This document shows positions 1-7,770 of a stretch of 8,936 nucleotides of DNA, piece after piece (position 1 is the stretch's first letter; the number at the start of each line of letters is the position of its first letter). The notes under the pieces are model-generated. The model did not search any database. It saw only the letters and a program-made list of their open reading frames with translations, and was not told where the DNA came from. The position numbers and the translations under genes are program-made. Location of the stretch: contig PBZZ01000125.1 in the NCBI GenBank assembly GCA_002730365.1, positions 1-8,936 on the forward strand. Reading direction: 5' to 3'. Origin of the DNA: Deltaproteobacteria bacterium (lineage in GTDB: Bacteria > SAR324 > NAC60-12).

Positions 1-2663
1 AAATAACTTTTTGGTAGTTTTTCTTGGCGGGAAAATTCGTTTTTACATTCAATCAGCGCTGCGATTGCAGTGTTCATCCGCAGACGTCCAACATCTTCGG
101 TTACCTTGCGGATGGTCTTGTGCATCATTCGCTCAAGTTCAGTGGATATAGTGACTTCTGCATCTGGTAGGGTGGTCTCCATTAGATTCCAAATTCCGGC
201 CAAGAAACGTTGAATTCCAATAATCGATTCCTGCTTCCAGGGCTTTCCGGCATCCAAGGGCCCCAGGTACATCTCGTAACACCGGAAAGTGTCAGTGGTG
301 TAAAGATCACATATTTCCTCAGGAGGGATTCCATTTTTGTAGCGTTTCCCCATTTTTCCAGGATCAATTTCAAGCTCATTTCCGGTGGGTTTGTGGAATG
401 CCCTAGCCTCTCCATTGATGTGTTTTACCTCCACTTCATGAATATCAACATAAGCCCCTCTGGAATCCTTGTAAGCATCTGCTGTGATCATTCCCTGATT
501 GAATAATTGTTGAAAGGGCTCTTTAGTTGAGACATGTCCCAGGTCATAAAGTACCTTGTGCCAGAAGCGCGAATACAGAAGGTGTAGTACTGCGTGTTCG
601 GTCCCCCCCACATAAAGATCAATTGCGCCAGCTGGTTTCTGCTCTGGAGAACTCCCATCCAATGTCCAATAGCGTTCGATATCATGGTTTACCATCTCAT
701 GATCGTTGCAAGCGTCCATGTAACGTAAGTAATACCAACAGGATCCAGCCCAGTTGGGCATGGAATTCATGTCTCTTTGAAAAACCTGAACGCTTAGCTG
801 CTTACCCTCAACTTCAAGAAATCCTTCTGATACCTGTTCTTTACTGACCAAACGGACACATTGATTCGGAAGGATTACACCATGAACATTTACCCAGTCT
901 TCCACGCGACCCAAGGGCGGCTCAGGTAGCGAATCTGGATCTTCACTGCCCTTAGGTGCAAAATTATCTAGTTCGGGTAGTTGAACGGGTAACTCATTAT
1001 CGTCTAGAGGATACGGTAGGCCATTTTCGATATCAAAAACGACTGGGAAGGGCTCTCCCCAGTATCGTTGTCGACTGAAGAGCCAGTCGCGCAATTTATA
1101 CTGCACTTGTGGTCGCCCCAATTCTTTTTCAGCGAGCCACTCTCCGACTTTCAACTTACCAGTTTCATTGTCTAGTCCATCAATACTCAAATTCTTATGA
1201 GCTGATTGGAAACAGGTTCCAGGCCCAGTGTAAGAAGTTTTAAATTCTGTTGGCGATAGGCGGTACAAATCCAGTAGTTGTTTTTCTGTACCAACTCTTG
1301 TTTCTTCCTGAAGAGCCTCTGACTTGAGCCAACTAAATGGAGGCTGAATTACAGGTATGATGGGTAAATGATATTTTTTGGCGAACAAGAAATCTCGTTC
1401 GTCGTGTCCAGGAACTCCCATCACAGCACCTGTCCCATATTCCATCAAAACGTAGTCACCAATCCAGATTGGAATCTGATCTCCACTAACTGGGTGAATT
1501 GCAAATCCGCCCGTGGGAGTCCCGTTCTTTTCCGGATCTTCGCCAGCAGACATGGATGTAATTCTTGCTGATTTCTTTTGGAAAGCGAGTACATTCGACT
1601 CTTGATCCTTTGCAGTTACTAGTTGAACCAGCGGATGTTCTGGTGCTAGCACTAGATATGTCACTCCAAAAAGCGTGTCTGGTCTAGTTGTAAATACGGC
1701 GATACGCTCCTGCTTCCCGTTGTTCAACTGAACTGGAAATTCAATGCGGGCTCCTTGGCTTCTGCCGATCCAAGCCTTCTGCATCTCCGTCACACCATTG
1801 GGCCAGTTTACATCTTCCAGATCTCGAATTAATCGGTCTGCGTAGCAGGTGATTCGGAGGTTCCATTGGCGAAGTGGTCTCCGATAAACAGGGTAATCTC
1901 CTCGTTCACTGCGGCCATCGTTTGTTACTTCCTCGTTAGAGAGTACGGTACCCAATTGGGGACACCAATTGACGGGTGACTCCTCAACGTAAGCGAGTCT
2001 TGCTTTGTCGAGGGCACTTCTCAGTTCATCATCTTTCGCTAGTCGACCCCCAGGAAAATATACGGTCGGTTGTGGGGTGCCATCACCATCAAGTAGCCAC
2101 TCACCAGCTAGAAGCTTTTCTTTTAGCTCTGCAATTGGCCTAGCCTTACCTTGGGACATGTAACCATCAGGCCCCTGCCAACTTACAGTAGGATCATAGT
2201 AGGAATGGTAGATTTGGAGAAAGATCCACTGCGTCCACCTGAAGTAATCTGGATCTGTTGTTGAGAATCGCCTTGTTGGATCATGGCTTAGCCCCAGCAT
2301 TTTTAGTTGCTGCAGCATATTCCGAATATTGTTGTCTGTAGTGATCCTGGGATGCTGGCCGGTCTGGATTGCATACTGTTCGGCGGGAAGTCCAAAGGAA
2401 TCAAACCCCATTGAATACAGGACATTATAGCTACGCATTCTCATGAATCGACTAAGAATGTCAGTTGCAATGTAACCAAGTGGATGCCCTACGTGTAGTC
2501 CAATTCCACTTGGATAAGGAAACATGTCGAGGACAACAAATTTTGGCTTCTGCTTGTCAAATCCCTCTTCGTTTGGGTTGGGGGTATTGAAAATTTTTTG
2601 AGTTTCCCAATGTTGACGCCACCTGGGCTCAAATTCCTTGGAGGCGTCCCGATACGTTTTCAT
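1..2663 (-). CDS. leuS: leucyl-tRNA synthetase, 3' end cut by the window edge
   Basis: Class I aminoacyl-tRNA synthetase that attaches leucine to tRNA-Leu in the cytoplasm. Reading leftward from the ATG at 2663-2661, the frame stays open to the window edge (887 codons), so the C-terminus is missing. Visible landmarks are the HIGH-type motif HVGH (residues 57-60), the CP1 editing signature TTRPDT (325-330), GHDERD (419-424) carrying the conserved editing Asp421, WAGSCWYYLRY (638-648), and the KMSKS loop as KMGKR (770-774), followed by the start of the anticodon-binding helices. The region that carries zinc-binding cysteines in E. coli LeuRS has only one cysteine here (C234) and reads DGRSERG at 249-255. 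As I recall, long actinobacterial-type enzymes look similar. The start is supported by GGAG at 2676-2673, nine bases upstream, and by the family N-terminus. It follows leuA on the same strand after 103 bp. Identity is certain; the lineage assignment is inference. Confidence 0.96.
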   Translation of the reverse strand, partial: MKTYRDASKEFEPRWRQHWETQKIFNTPNPNEEGFDKQKPKFVVLDMFPYPSGIGLHVGHPLGYIATDILSRFMRMRSYNVLYSMGFDSFGLPAEQYAIQTGQHPRITTDNNIRNMLQQLKMLGLSHDPTRRFSTTDPDYFRWTQWIFLQIYHSYYDPTVSWQGPDGYMSQGKARPIAELKEKLLAGEWLLDGDGTPQPTVYFPGGRLAKDDELRSALDKARLAYVEESPVNWCPQLGTVLSNEEVTNDGRSERGDYPVYRRPLRQWNLRITCYADRLIRDLEDVNWPNGVTEMQKAWIGRSQGARIEFPVQLNNGKQERIAVFTTRPDTLFGVTYLVLAPEHPLVQLVTAKDQESNVLAFQKKSARITSMSAGEDPEKNGTPTGGFAIHPVSGDQIPIWIGDYVLMEYGTGAVMGVPGHDERDFLFAKKYHLPIIPVIQPPFSWLKSEALQEETRVGTEKQLLDLYRLSPTEFKTSYTGPGTCFQSAHKNLSIDGLDNETGKLKVGEWLAEKELGRPQVQYKLRDWLFSRQRYWGEPFPVVFDIENGLPYPLDDNELPVQLPELDNFAPKGSEDPDSLPEPPLGRVEDWVNVHGVILPNQCVRLVSKEQVSEGFLEVEGKQLSVQVFQRDMNSMPNWAGSCWYYLRYMDACNDHEMVNHDIERYWTLDGSSPEQKPAGAIDLYVGGTEHAVLHLLYSRFWHKVLYDLGHVSTKEPFQQLFNQGMITADAYKDSRGAYVDIHEVEVKHINGEARAFHKPTGNELEIDPGKMGKRYKNGIPPEEICDLYTTDTFRCYEMYLGPLDAGKPWKQESIIGIQRFLAGIWNLMETTLPDAEVTISTELERMMHKTIRKVTEDVGRLRMNTAIAALIECKNEFSRQEKLPKSY

Positions 2664-2672
2664 TAATGATTG

Positions 2673-2676
2673 CTCC
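2673..2676 (-). promoter_or_regulatory. Shine-Dalgarno for leuS
   Basis: GGAG on the minus strand, nine bases before the ATG at 2663. It decides the start: the frame remains open upstream to a TGA and contains one TTG, but no other start has comparable support. Confidence 0.6.
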
Positions 2677-2731
2677 AGAACCTCGACGGTAATTGGGGGT
2701 GCGGATGGAAAGTAACGCTTAGGGAAGGTTG

Positions 2732-2753
2732 GACGGGTCAATCAAGACCCGTC
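2732..2753 (-). repeat. perfect hairpin between leuA and leuS
   Basis: GACGGGTC (2732-2739) and GACCCGTC (2746-2753) are exact reverse complements around a six-base loop. The structure begins 13 nt after the leuA stop and lies about 70 nt before the leuS start. No T-tract follows the stem on either strand, so it does not fit a standard intrinsic terminator. A processing site, a 3'-end stabiliser for leuA mRNA, or a partial terminator that lowers leuS expression are all possible. The inverted repeat is directly visible; its function is inference. Confidence 0.6.
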
Positions 2754-2766
2754 TGTCAATCAGCCC

Positions 2767-4320
2767 TTAGACTGCCGAAGCTTCTTGATGGAGAGGAGTC
2801 ATCAGACTTATCGAAGATGATCTTGCTTCCAGTCGATTAAGGGCATGTACGAATGCGAGTGCACTTGCAAGGATGATGTCTGTGTGAGCTCCACGTCCTG
2901 TAACTTGCTGTCCTTCATGTTCAACAGTTACACTAACCTCTCCTTGGGCATCAGTGCCTCCTGTGATTGCTTTCACTACGTAGGAAGACAGTGTACAGTT
3001 TTGTTCGGTAATCTTTTTGATCGTGTTCAATGCAGCATCTACAGGGCCATCGCCAAAGCCTGCTTTGCGAATAACATTGTTGCCTACTCTCATTGTTATT
3101 GTTGCCGTAGGCACAGAAGTCGTTCCGGAGGTGACAGTCAAATGCTGTAGTTCAAAACGATTATTTTGTTTGCGAACATTATTGGTGATCAGTGCCTCAA
3201 TGTCTTCATCAAAGACTTGTCGCTTGACATCAGCGAGGTTTTTGAACTCCTTGAAGATGTGATTTAGTTCCACATCATTCAGTTCGAAGCCAAGTGACTT
3301 CACACGCTCACTCAGTGCATGACGTCCAGAATGTTTTCCGAGAACAAGCTGACTCTGCCTTATACCAACTGACTGTGGAGTCATAATCTCGTAGGTCAAA
3401 GCATTCTTCAGCACCCCATGTTGGTGAATTCCAGCTTCGTGTGCAAAGGCATTTGCCCCAACAATTGCCTTGTTGGGTTGAACTGCAACACCTGTGATTT
3501 GAGTAAGTAGGCGACTTGTAGGGTAAAGCTGCTCAGTGACGATATTTGTCTGGAGGTTGAAGTACTGTTGACGGGTGTTCATAGCCATCACAATCTCTTC
3601 CATCGCAGCATTACCAGCTCTCTCACCGATACCGTTGATCGTGCATTCGATCTGTCGAGCTCCAGCTCTCACGGCAGCAAGTGAATTAGCTACACCCATT
3701 CCCAAATCATTGTGGCAATGGACTGAGAAAACTACCTGATCTGCTTGATACACTTCGTTTCTCAGTATTTTGATCAATTCATACATTTCATCAGGTGTTG
3801 TATAACCTACAGTGTCAGGCACATTGAGGGTATTTGCTCCAGCTCTCACGACAGCAGAGAAAAGTTTTATCAAGAATGCTGGTTCACTTCTGGTTGCATC
3901 CTCTGCACTGAACTCTACATAATCTGTGTGTTTGCGTGCAAACTCAACGGCCTCAATCGAGCGCTTAAGCACTTCGTCCTCATCCATCTGCAACTTGTAT
4001 TTCATATGCAGTTGGCTGGATGCGATGAAAGTGTGAATTCCCCAGTTTTCAGACTCATTTAGAGCATCAACTGCTCGCTCAATATCTGAGAGACTGGCTC
4101 TGCAAAGTGAAACTACCTTCGCTCGACTAATTTGTTGTCCAATTTGCTTAACACTCTCAAAATCCCCGGGGGACGATGCTGCGAAACCTGCTTCAATCAC
4201 ATCTACTCCTAGTCGATCCAGTTGCCGAGCCAGTAGTAGCTTTTCTTTCGTGGACATGGAACAACCAGGGGACTGCTCGCCATCGCGAAGCGTAGTATCA
4301 AAAATGCGGATCGTTTCCAT
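2767..4320 (-). CDS. leuA: 2-isopropylmalate synthase
   Basis: Catalyses the first committed step of leucine synthesis: condensation of acetyl-CoA with 2-oxoisovalerate to 2-isopropylmalate. The 517-residue protein has the usual LeuA length. The N-terminal TIM barrel opens with [12 protein letters not shown] (8-19). The metal ligands are Asp13, His201 and His203 in HCHND, and Asn237 in GNAAMEE; the GIGERAG loop is at 230-236. The linker and subdomain carry HEAGIHQHG (294-302) and GKHSGRH (328-334). The C-terminal allosteric domain, about residues 390-500, contains GFGDGPVDA (421-429) and GRGAHTD, as expected for an enzyme feedback-inhibited by leucine. Homocitrate and citramalate synthases share the barrel, but the overall match is best to LeuA. 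The ATG at 4320 has a strong GAGGAG six bases upstream. It reads away from ileS and towards leuS, with which it probably forms an operon. No leucine-rich leader peptide precedes it. Confidence 0.97.
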   Translation of the reverse strand: METIRIFDTTLRDGEQSPGCSMSTKEKLLLARQLDRLGVDVIEAGFAASSPGDFESVKQIGQQISRAKVVSLCRASLSDIERAVDALNESENWGIHTFIASSQLHMKYKLQMDEDEVLKRSIEAVEFARKHTDYVEFSAEDATRSEPAFLIKLFSAVVRAGANTLNVPDTVGYTTPDEMYELIKILRNEVYQADQVVFSVHCHNDLGMGVANSLAAVRAGARQIECTINGIGERAGNAAMEEIVMAMNTRQQYFNLQTNIVTEQLYPTSRLLTQITGVAVQPNKAIVGANAFAHEAGIHQHGVLKNALTYEIMTPQSVGIRQSQLVLGKHSGRHALSERVKSLGFELNDVELNHIFKEFKNLADVKRQVFDEDIEALITNNVRKQNNRFELQHLTVTSGTTSVPTATITMRVGNNVIRKAGFGDGPVDAALNTIKKITEQNCTLSSYVVKAITGGTDAQGEVSVTVEHEGQQVTGRGAHTDIILASALAFVHALNRLEARSSSISLMTPLHQEASAV

Positions 4321-4326
4321 AAAGCT

Positions 4327-4332
4327 CTCCTC
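4327..4332 (-). promoter_or_regulatory. Shine-Dalgarno for leuA
   Basis: GAGGAG on the minus strand, six bases before the leuA ATG. It is the strongest ribosome-binding site in the window and fixes that start. Confidence 0.75.
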
Positions 4333-4345
4333 GACAGGAATCGAT

Positions 4346-4370
4346 GGAACTCTGCACCATTACAGTTTCC
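4346..4370 (-). repeat. weak imperfect hairpin in the leuA leader
   Basis: On the minus strand this 25-nt stretch can fold with GGAA pairing TTCC and CTG pairing CAG, separated by a small asymmetric internal loop. It ends about 25 nt before the leuA start and just upstream of its ribosome-binding site. The stem is short and could be chance. Confidence 0.2.
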
Positions 4371-4399
4371 AATGAGTAGTTGTATTGCGCTCTAATTCA

Positions 4400-4429
4400 T
4401 TGCGAAATTAAGATTGCAACTAATATTAT
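4400..4429 (+). promoter_or_regulatory. candidate distal promoter for ileS
   Basis: TTGCGA (4400-4405) and TATTAT (4424-4429) are separated by 18 bp on the plus strand. The -10 overlaps the leuA TATAAT on the other strand, so the two directions might compete. If used, it would give ileS a leader of about 200 nt. Confidence 0.3.
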
Positions 4430-4430
4430 A
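4425..4430 (-). promoter_or_regulatory. candidate -10 box for leuA
   Basis: A perfect TATAAT on the minus strand, giving a predicted 5' untranslated leader of roughly 100 nt. The -35 position at 17-bp spacing reads TCTTCT, a poor match. A TTGAAT lies too far upstream, with a 22-bp gap. The promoter would therefore need an activator, or the hexamer is a chance product of the AT-rich core. Confidence 0.35.
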
Positions 4431-4508
4431 AATTTAGCACTTGCGAAAGAAGATTCAAGCATCATCAAGTCTCAGACTCAACTAAAGGCAAACTTAAAGC
4501 TTTTGTCC

Positions 4509-4561
4509 TTGCTTGCGTCGTGCCGAGTCTGCCAGTATCTTAGCAAATTCTTTGCAAGCAA
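4509..4561 (+). repeat. inverted repeat in the ileS leader
   Basis: TTGCTTGC (4509-4516) and GCAAGCAA (4554-4561) are perfect complements with a 37-nt loop. Inside the loop, GCAAA (4543-4547) can instead pair with TTTGC (4551-4555) in a tight hairpin with a three-base loop. The two pairings share bases 4554-4555 and exclude each other. No T-tract terminator follows. A regulatory RNA leader is possible but unproven. Confidence 0.3.
4513..4541 (+). promoter_or_regulatory. candidate proximal promoter for ileS
   Basis: TTGCGT (4513-4518) and TATCTT (4536-4541) with an ideal 17-bp spacer, each differing from consensus by two bases. Transcription would begin near 4548, about 90 nt before the ileS start. 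It overlaps the inverted repeat, so both readings cannot be tested independently by eye. Confidence 0.35.
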
Positions 4562-4635
4562 AAAGTTAAGATGTTTCGAATAAAGAAGACCCTTTGTGTT
4601 CCATATTTGCTCAACTCACGTGTGGCTAACTCCTA

Positions 4636-7600
4636 ATGAAATCAGTCTCAAACAAAATCAATTTCCCTGAACTGGAATCTCAAATTCTTGAATTTTGGAG
4701 AAAAGAAAACATCTTCCGCAAATCGGTGGAGGAGCGACCGGCTGGTAACGAATTCATTTTTTATGATGGACCTCCTTTTGCGACTGGTCTGCCACATTAT
4801 GGTCATTTGTTGGCAGGAACAATTAAGGATGTAATTCCTCGCTATAAAACCATGCAGGGCTATCGAGTAGAGAGACGCTTTGGATGGGATTGTCATGGGT
4901 TGCCAGTTGAATACGAGATTGAGCAGACCTTGGGCCTGAAGGGACGCCCAGATATTGAAGAATTTGGAATTGGGAACTTTAACGAGGAATGTCGCAAGAT
5001 TGTACTCCGCTATGCAGGTGAATGGCGAGAAACCGTAGAAAGAATGGCGCGTTGGATCGACTTTGACAATGACTACAAGACAATGGATCTGACATTCATG
5101 GAGTCGGTTTGGTGGGTCTTCGACCAACTCTGGAAAAAGGGACTCATCTATGAGGGCGTCAAAGTGATGCCCTATTCATGGAGAGTCTCCACCCCACTTT
5201 CAAACTTCGAAGCAAATCTGAACTACAAAAACACCCAAGATCCATCGGTGACCGTTAAATTTGCCCTAACATCAGAACCAAACACCTTTATCCTCGCTTG
5301 GACAACCACTCCTTGGACTTTGCCTTCCAACCTTGCGCTCTGTGCAGGTCCGAACTTGAACTATGTCTGTTTGCAGCCCCATGGAATTGAAGAAAAGTAT
5401 TGGATCTGTGAAGGACGTCTTTCGGCATACTTTGAGGAAGGCAGTTATCAAATTATTAAGCGGTGTGATGGGAAGGAGTTGGAAGATCTAGCGTATGAAC
5501 CAATATTCCGATTCGCCGATGGGAGAGTCGATCTTTCCATGGCAAGACGTGTTTTATTGGATGAGTATGTCAGTGATGAAAGTGGTACGGGAATCGTGCA
5601 TCAAGCCCCTGCTTTTGGTGAGGATGATTTAAGAATCTGTCAGCGTGAAGGCATTCCTGTTTTTGATCCTGTGGATACAGAGGGGAATTTCTGTAATTAC
5701 ATGGATTTTATCGCAGGAATGAATATCAAGGAGGCTGATAAAACCATTATTCGTCAATTGAAAGCGCAAGACTCACTATTTCGGCAGGACACGATTCAGC
5801 ATAGCTATCCATTCTGCTGGAGAACAGACACTCCACTGATTTACAAAGCTATCTCAACATGGTTTGTCAACGTCGAGGCAATCAAAGACCGAATGGTTTC
5901 TCATAACCAAACTGTTCATTGGGTGCCAACACACATTCGTGATGGACGCTTTGGCAAATGGTTGGAAAGTGCCAGAGATTGGGCAATAAGTCGTAACCGA
6001 TATTGGGGCACACCGTTACCCATTTGGCGGAGTGAGGACGGGGATATTTTATGTTTTGGAAACGTCGCTGGTCTGGAGGAGGCTGTTGGTCAAAAAATTA
6101 CAGATCTGCACAAGCATTTTTTAGATGATCTATTGATCCACAAGAATGGGAAAACCTATCGACGCGTTCCTGAAGTGCTGGATTGTTGGTTCGAGTCAGG
6201 CGCAATGCCCTACGCACAACAGCACTATCCTTTTGAAAACAAGGAACTATTCGAAGAAAATTTTCCAGCAAATTTTATCTGTGAAGGTCTAGATCAAACA
6301 CGCGGTTGGTTTTATACCCTCGTGGTTCACGCTGCGGCCTTGTTTGACGCTCCCGCATTTCGTAACTGTATCGTAAACGGACTGATTTTAGCGGAAGACG
6401 GCAAGAAGATGAGCAAACGCCTCAAAAATTATCCTGATCCAGTTGAGATGCTGGATCGATATGGGGCTGACGCAATCAGACTATACATGCTCAACTCTGT
6501 TGCAGTTCAAGGGGAATCTTTACGTTTTTCTGAGCAAGGCTTAGTTGAAGTAACTCGCTCAGTGCTCTTGCCTCTTTGGAATTCACTTTCCTTCCTTTCA
6601 ACCTATGCAGAAATAGATGGTTGGGAACCGACCGAAGAAAATCTAGCTGTAGAAAAAACGAATCCGTTGGATCGTTGGATTGTGAGTCGTTTGCAAGGAC
6701 TCATTGCGGAGGTTCACTCTGCAATGGATCTTTATGAATTGAACAAAGCATCCGCCCCTTTTGTTCACTTTATTGACCTCCTAACGAACTGGTATTTGAG
6801 ACGCAGTCGACGCCGCTTTTGGAAAGATGGTAGGGGGCAAGATAAGATGTCTGCCTATGCTACATTGTTCTTGGTGCTGAGAGATCTCTCGAAAATTATC
6901 GCTAGCTTCGTGCCTTATGTTGCAGAAGGAATCTATGAGTCACTTCGCAGGGAAGACGATCCAATAAGCGTACATTTGGACTACTTTCCGGTAGTAGATG
7001 AAAATTCAAGAGATTCAGAGTTGGAGGCAAGAATGGATCTTGTGCTTGCCGCAGTTAACATGGGCCGTGCTCTTCGAGCCAAGCATCAGTTGAAAATCCG
7101 CCGACCGCTACAAAGATTATTTTTGATAACACGTGATCCAGAGGCACAGAGAATTTTGAATGAACTGGATGCGTTGCTGTTGGATGAATTAAACATCAAG
7201 GAATTAGTCCTCACCGAAAATGAGGAGGATCTAGTTGGGTTGAGCGCACAGGCAAATTTTAGAGTTTTAGGGAAACGTTTGGGCAAGCGTATGAAGGAGG
7301 TTGCTGATCAAATCAAGACGCTTGACTTGGAAAACATTCGAAGATTGCAGGATGGAGGTAGTGTTACCTTACAACATGCTGACGGAGAGGTTACGCTGAC
7401 ACTTGAAGATGTTCTTATTCAACGTTCACAGAGGGAAGGTCTGTTGGTAGAGTCTTCTGGTAGTGTAACCATCGCACTTGACACTCAATTAAATGAGTCT
7501 CTTATCAAAGAGGGGCTTGCGAGGGAATTTGTGAACAAAGTTCAGCACATGCGTAAGGAACAAGACCTCGCGGTCATGGACCGTATCCAAATTAGGTACA

Positions 7601-7764
7601 AGTCTTCAGATATTGTTGGCAAAGCGCTCAGTGCTTATAAGGATTTTGTTTGTACCGAAACCCTTTGCGAGAGACTACTGCTTGAGGAAAACCCCGGCAG
7701 TGAGTGGGACATCAATGGTGAGATCTGTACGATTGAATTACAAAGAGTGAATCCTTCTCCTTGA
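4636..7764 (+). CDS. ileS: isoleucyl-tRNA synthetase, type 2 (eukaryote-like)
   Basis: Cytoplasmic class I synthetase that charges tRNA-Ile and edits misactivated valine. The 1042-residue chain has the full domain order: the HIGH motif as HYGH (54-57) in PPFATGLPHYGH, GWDCHGLP (83-90), CP1 editing domain from about 190 to 410 with TTTPWTLPSN (223-232) and HQAPAFGEDD (322-331), ICEGLDQTRGWFY (548-560), the KMSKS loop as KMSKRLKNYPDP (591-602), then an anticodon-binding domain from about residue 676. The C-terminus lacks the four-cysteine zinc motif of E. coli-type IleRS. These features place it in the type 2 group shared with eukaryotes, archaea and some bacteria. Type 2 enzymes are known for mupirocin insensitivity. 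The ATG at 4636 is the only good start: an in-frame TAA lies at 4627-4629 and the next in-frame ATG falls after HYGH. No Shine-Dalgarno is visible, unlike its neighbours. Confidence 0.97.
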   Translation: MKSVSNKINFPELESQILEFWRKENIFRKSVEERPAGNEFIFYDGPPFATGLPHYGHLLAGTIKDVIPRYKTMQGYRVERRFGWDCHGLPVEYEIEQTLGLKGRPDIEEFGIGNFNEECRKIVLRYAGEWRETVERMARWIDFDNDYKTMDLTFMESVWWVFDQLWKKGLIYEGVKVMPYSWRVSTPLSNFEANLNYKNTQDPSVTVKFALTSEPNTFILAWTTTPWTLPSNLALCAGPNLNYVCLQPHGIEEKYWICEGRLSAYFEEGSYQIIKRCDGKELEDLAYEPIFRFADGRVDLSMARRVLLDEYVSDESGTGIVHQAPAFGEDDLRICQREGIPVFDPVDTEGNFCNYMDFIAGMNIKEADKTIIRQLKAQDSLFRQDTIQHSYPFCWRTDTPLIYKAISTWFVNVEAIKDRMVSHNQTVHWVPTHIRDGRFGKWLESARDWAISRNRYWGTPLPIWRSEDGDILCFGNVAGLEEAVGQKITDLHKHFLDDLLIHKNGKTYRRVPEVLDCWFESGAMPYAQQHYPFENKELFEENFPANFICEGLDQTRGWFYTLVVHAAALFDAPAFRNCIVNGLILAEDGKKMSKRLKNYPDPVEMLDRYGADAIRLYMLNSVAVQGESLRFSEQGLVEVTRSVLLPLWNSLSFLSTYAEIDGWEPTEENLAVEKTNPLDRWIVSRLQGLIAEVHSAMDLYELNKASAPFVHFIDLLTNWYLRRSRRRFWKDGRGQDKMSAYATLFLVLRDLSKIIASFVPYVAEGIYESLRREDDPISVHLDYFPVVDENSRDSELEARMDLVLAAVNMGRALRAKHQLKIRRPLQRLFLITRDPEAQRILNELDALLLDELNIKELVLTENEEDLVGLSAQANFRVLGKRLGKRMKEVADQIKTLDLENIRRLQDGGSVTLQHADGEVTLTLEDVLIQRSQREGLLVESSGSVTIALDTQLNESLIKEGLAREFVNKVQHMRKEQDLAVMDRIQIRYKSSDIVGKALSAYKDFVCTETLCERLLLEENPGSEWDINGEICTIELQRVNPSP

Positions 7765-7766
7765 GG
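7763..7766 (+). promoter_or_regulatory. Shine-Dalgarno overlapping the ileS stop
   Basis: GAGG overlaps the TGA stop of ileS (7762-7764) and lies four bases before the next ATG at 7771. The arrangement suggests translational coupling of the lipoprotein gene to ileS. Confidence 0.55.
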
Positions 7767-7770
7767 CTAT

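Larger units (their letters stand above)
4385..4444. repeat. phased TTGC motifs around the AT-rich core
   Basis: TTGC starts at 4385, 4400, 4414 and 4441, at steps of 15, 14 and 27 bp, close to multiples of about 14. The first three copies are all ATTGC, each followed by AT-rich sequence; the 4400 and 4441 copies share TTGCGAAA. They flank the -10-like boxes. This could be an operator for a regulator of leuA and/or ileS, but no such regulator is in the window. Confidence 0.3.
4321..4635. other. divergent intergenic region between leuA and ileS
   Basis: This 315-bp gap must hold the control regions of both leftward leuA and rightward ileS. I see no convincing gene in it. It has an AT-rich core near 4421-4434 with -10-like hexamers on both strands, and at least eight TTGC tetramers on the plus strand (starting at 4385, 4400, 4414, 4441, 4509, 4513, 4552 and 4607), where about one is expected by chance. 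It also has an 8-bp inverted repeat about 75 bp before ileS. I found no T-box antiterminator-like sequence and no leucine- or isoleucine-rich leader peptide. Confidence 0.75.

Noticed and set aside
210..847. Plus-strand frames of about 100 codons near the left end
   Set aside because: They are opposite the continuous LeuRS frame, which carries all the family motifs; the plus-strand translations show no family signal.
2664..2730. An N-terminal extension of LeuRS upstream of 2663
   Set aside because: The frame is open back to a TGA, but the residues do not resemble LeuRS, only a TTG could start there, and GGAG is well placed for the ATG at 2663.
4300..4360. A leucine-attenuation leader peptide before leuA
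   Set aside because: The only sizeable upstream reading frame on the minus strand is about 20 codons from the ATG at 4360, overlaps the leuA start out of frame, and has only one leucine codon, so it is not a leucine sensor.
4380..4583. A 67-codon open frame on the plus strand within the divergent gap
   Set aside because: It begins with TTG, has no ribosome-binding site, no recognisable motif, and spans the AT-rich promoter-like core. It is probably a chance frame.
4321..4635. A T-box riboswitch controlling ileS
   Set aside because: No sequence resembling the conserved T-box antiterminator element and no following terminator stem with a T-tract were found in the gap.
4648..5127. A 159-codon frame antisense to the start of ileS
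   Set aside because: It lies entirely opposite the conserved IleRS catalytic domain, has no recognisable domain, and is best explained as a shadow of ileS codon use.
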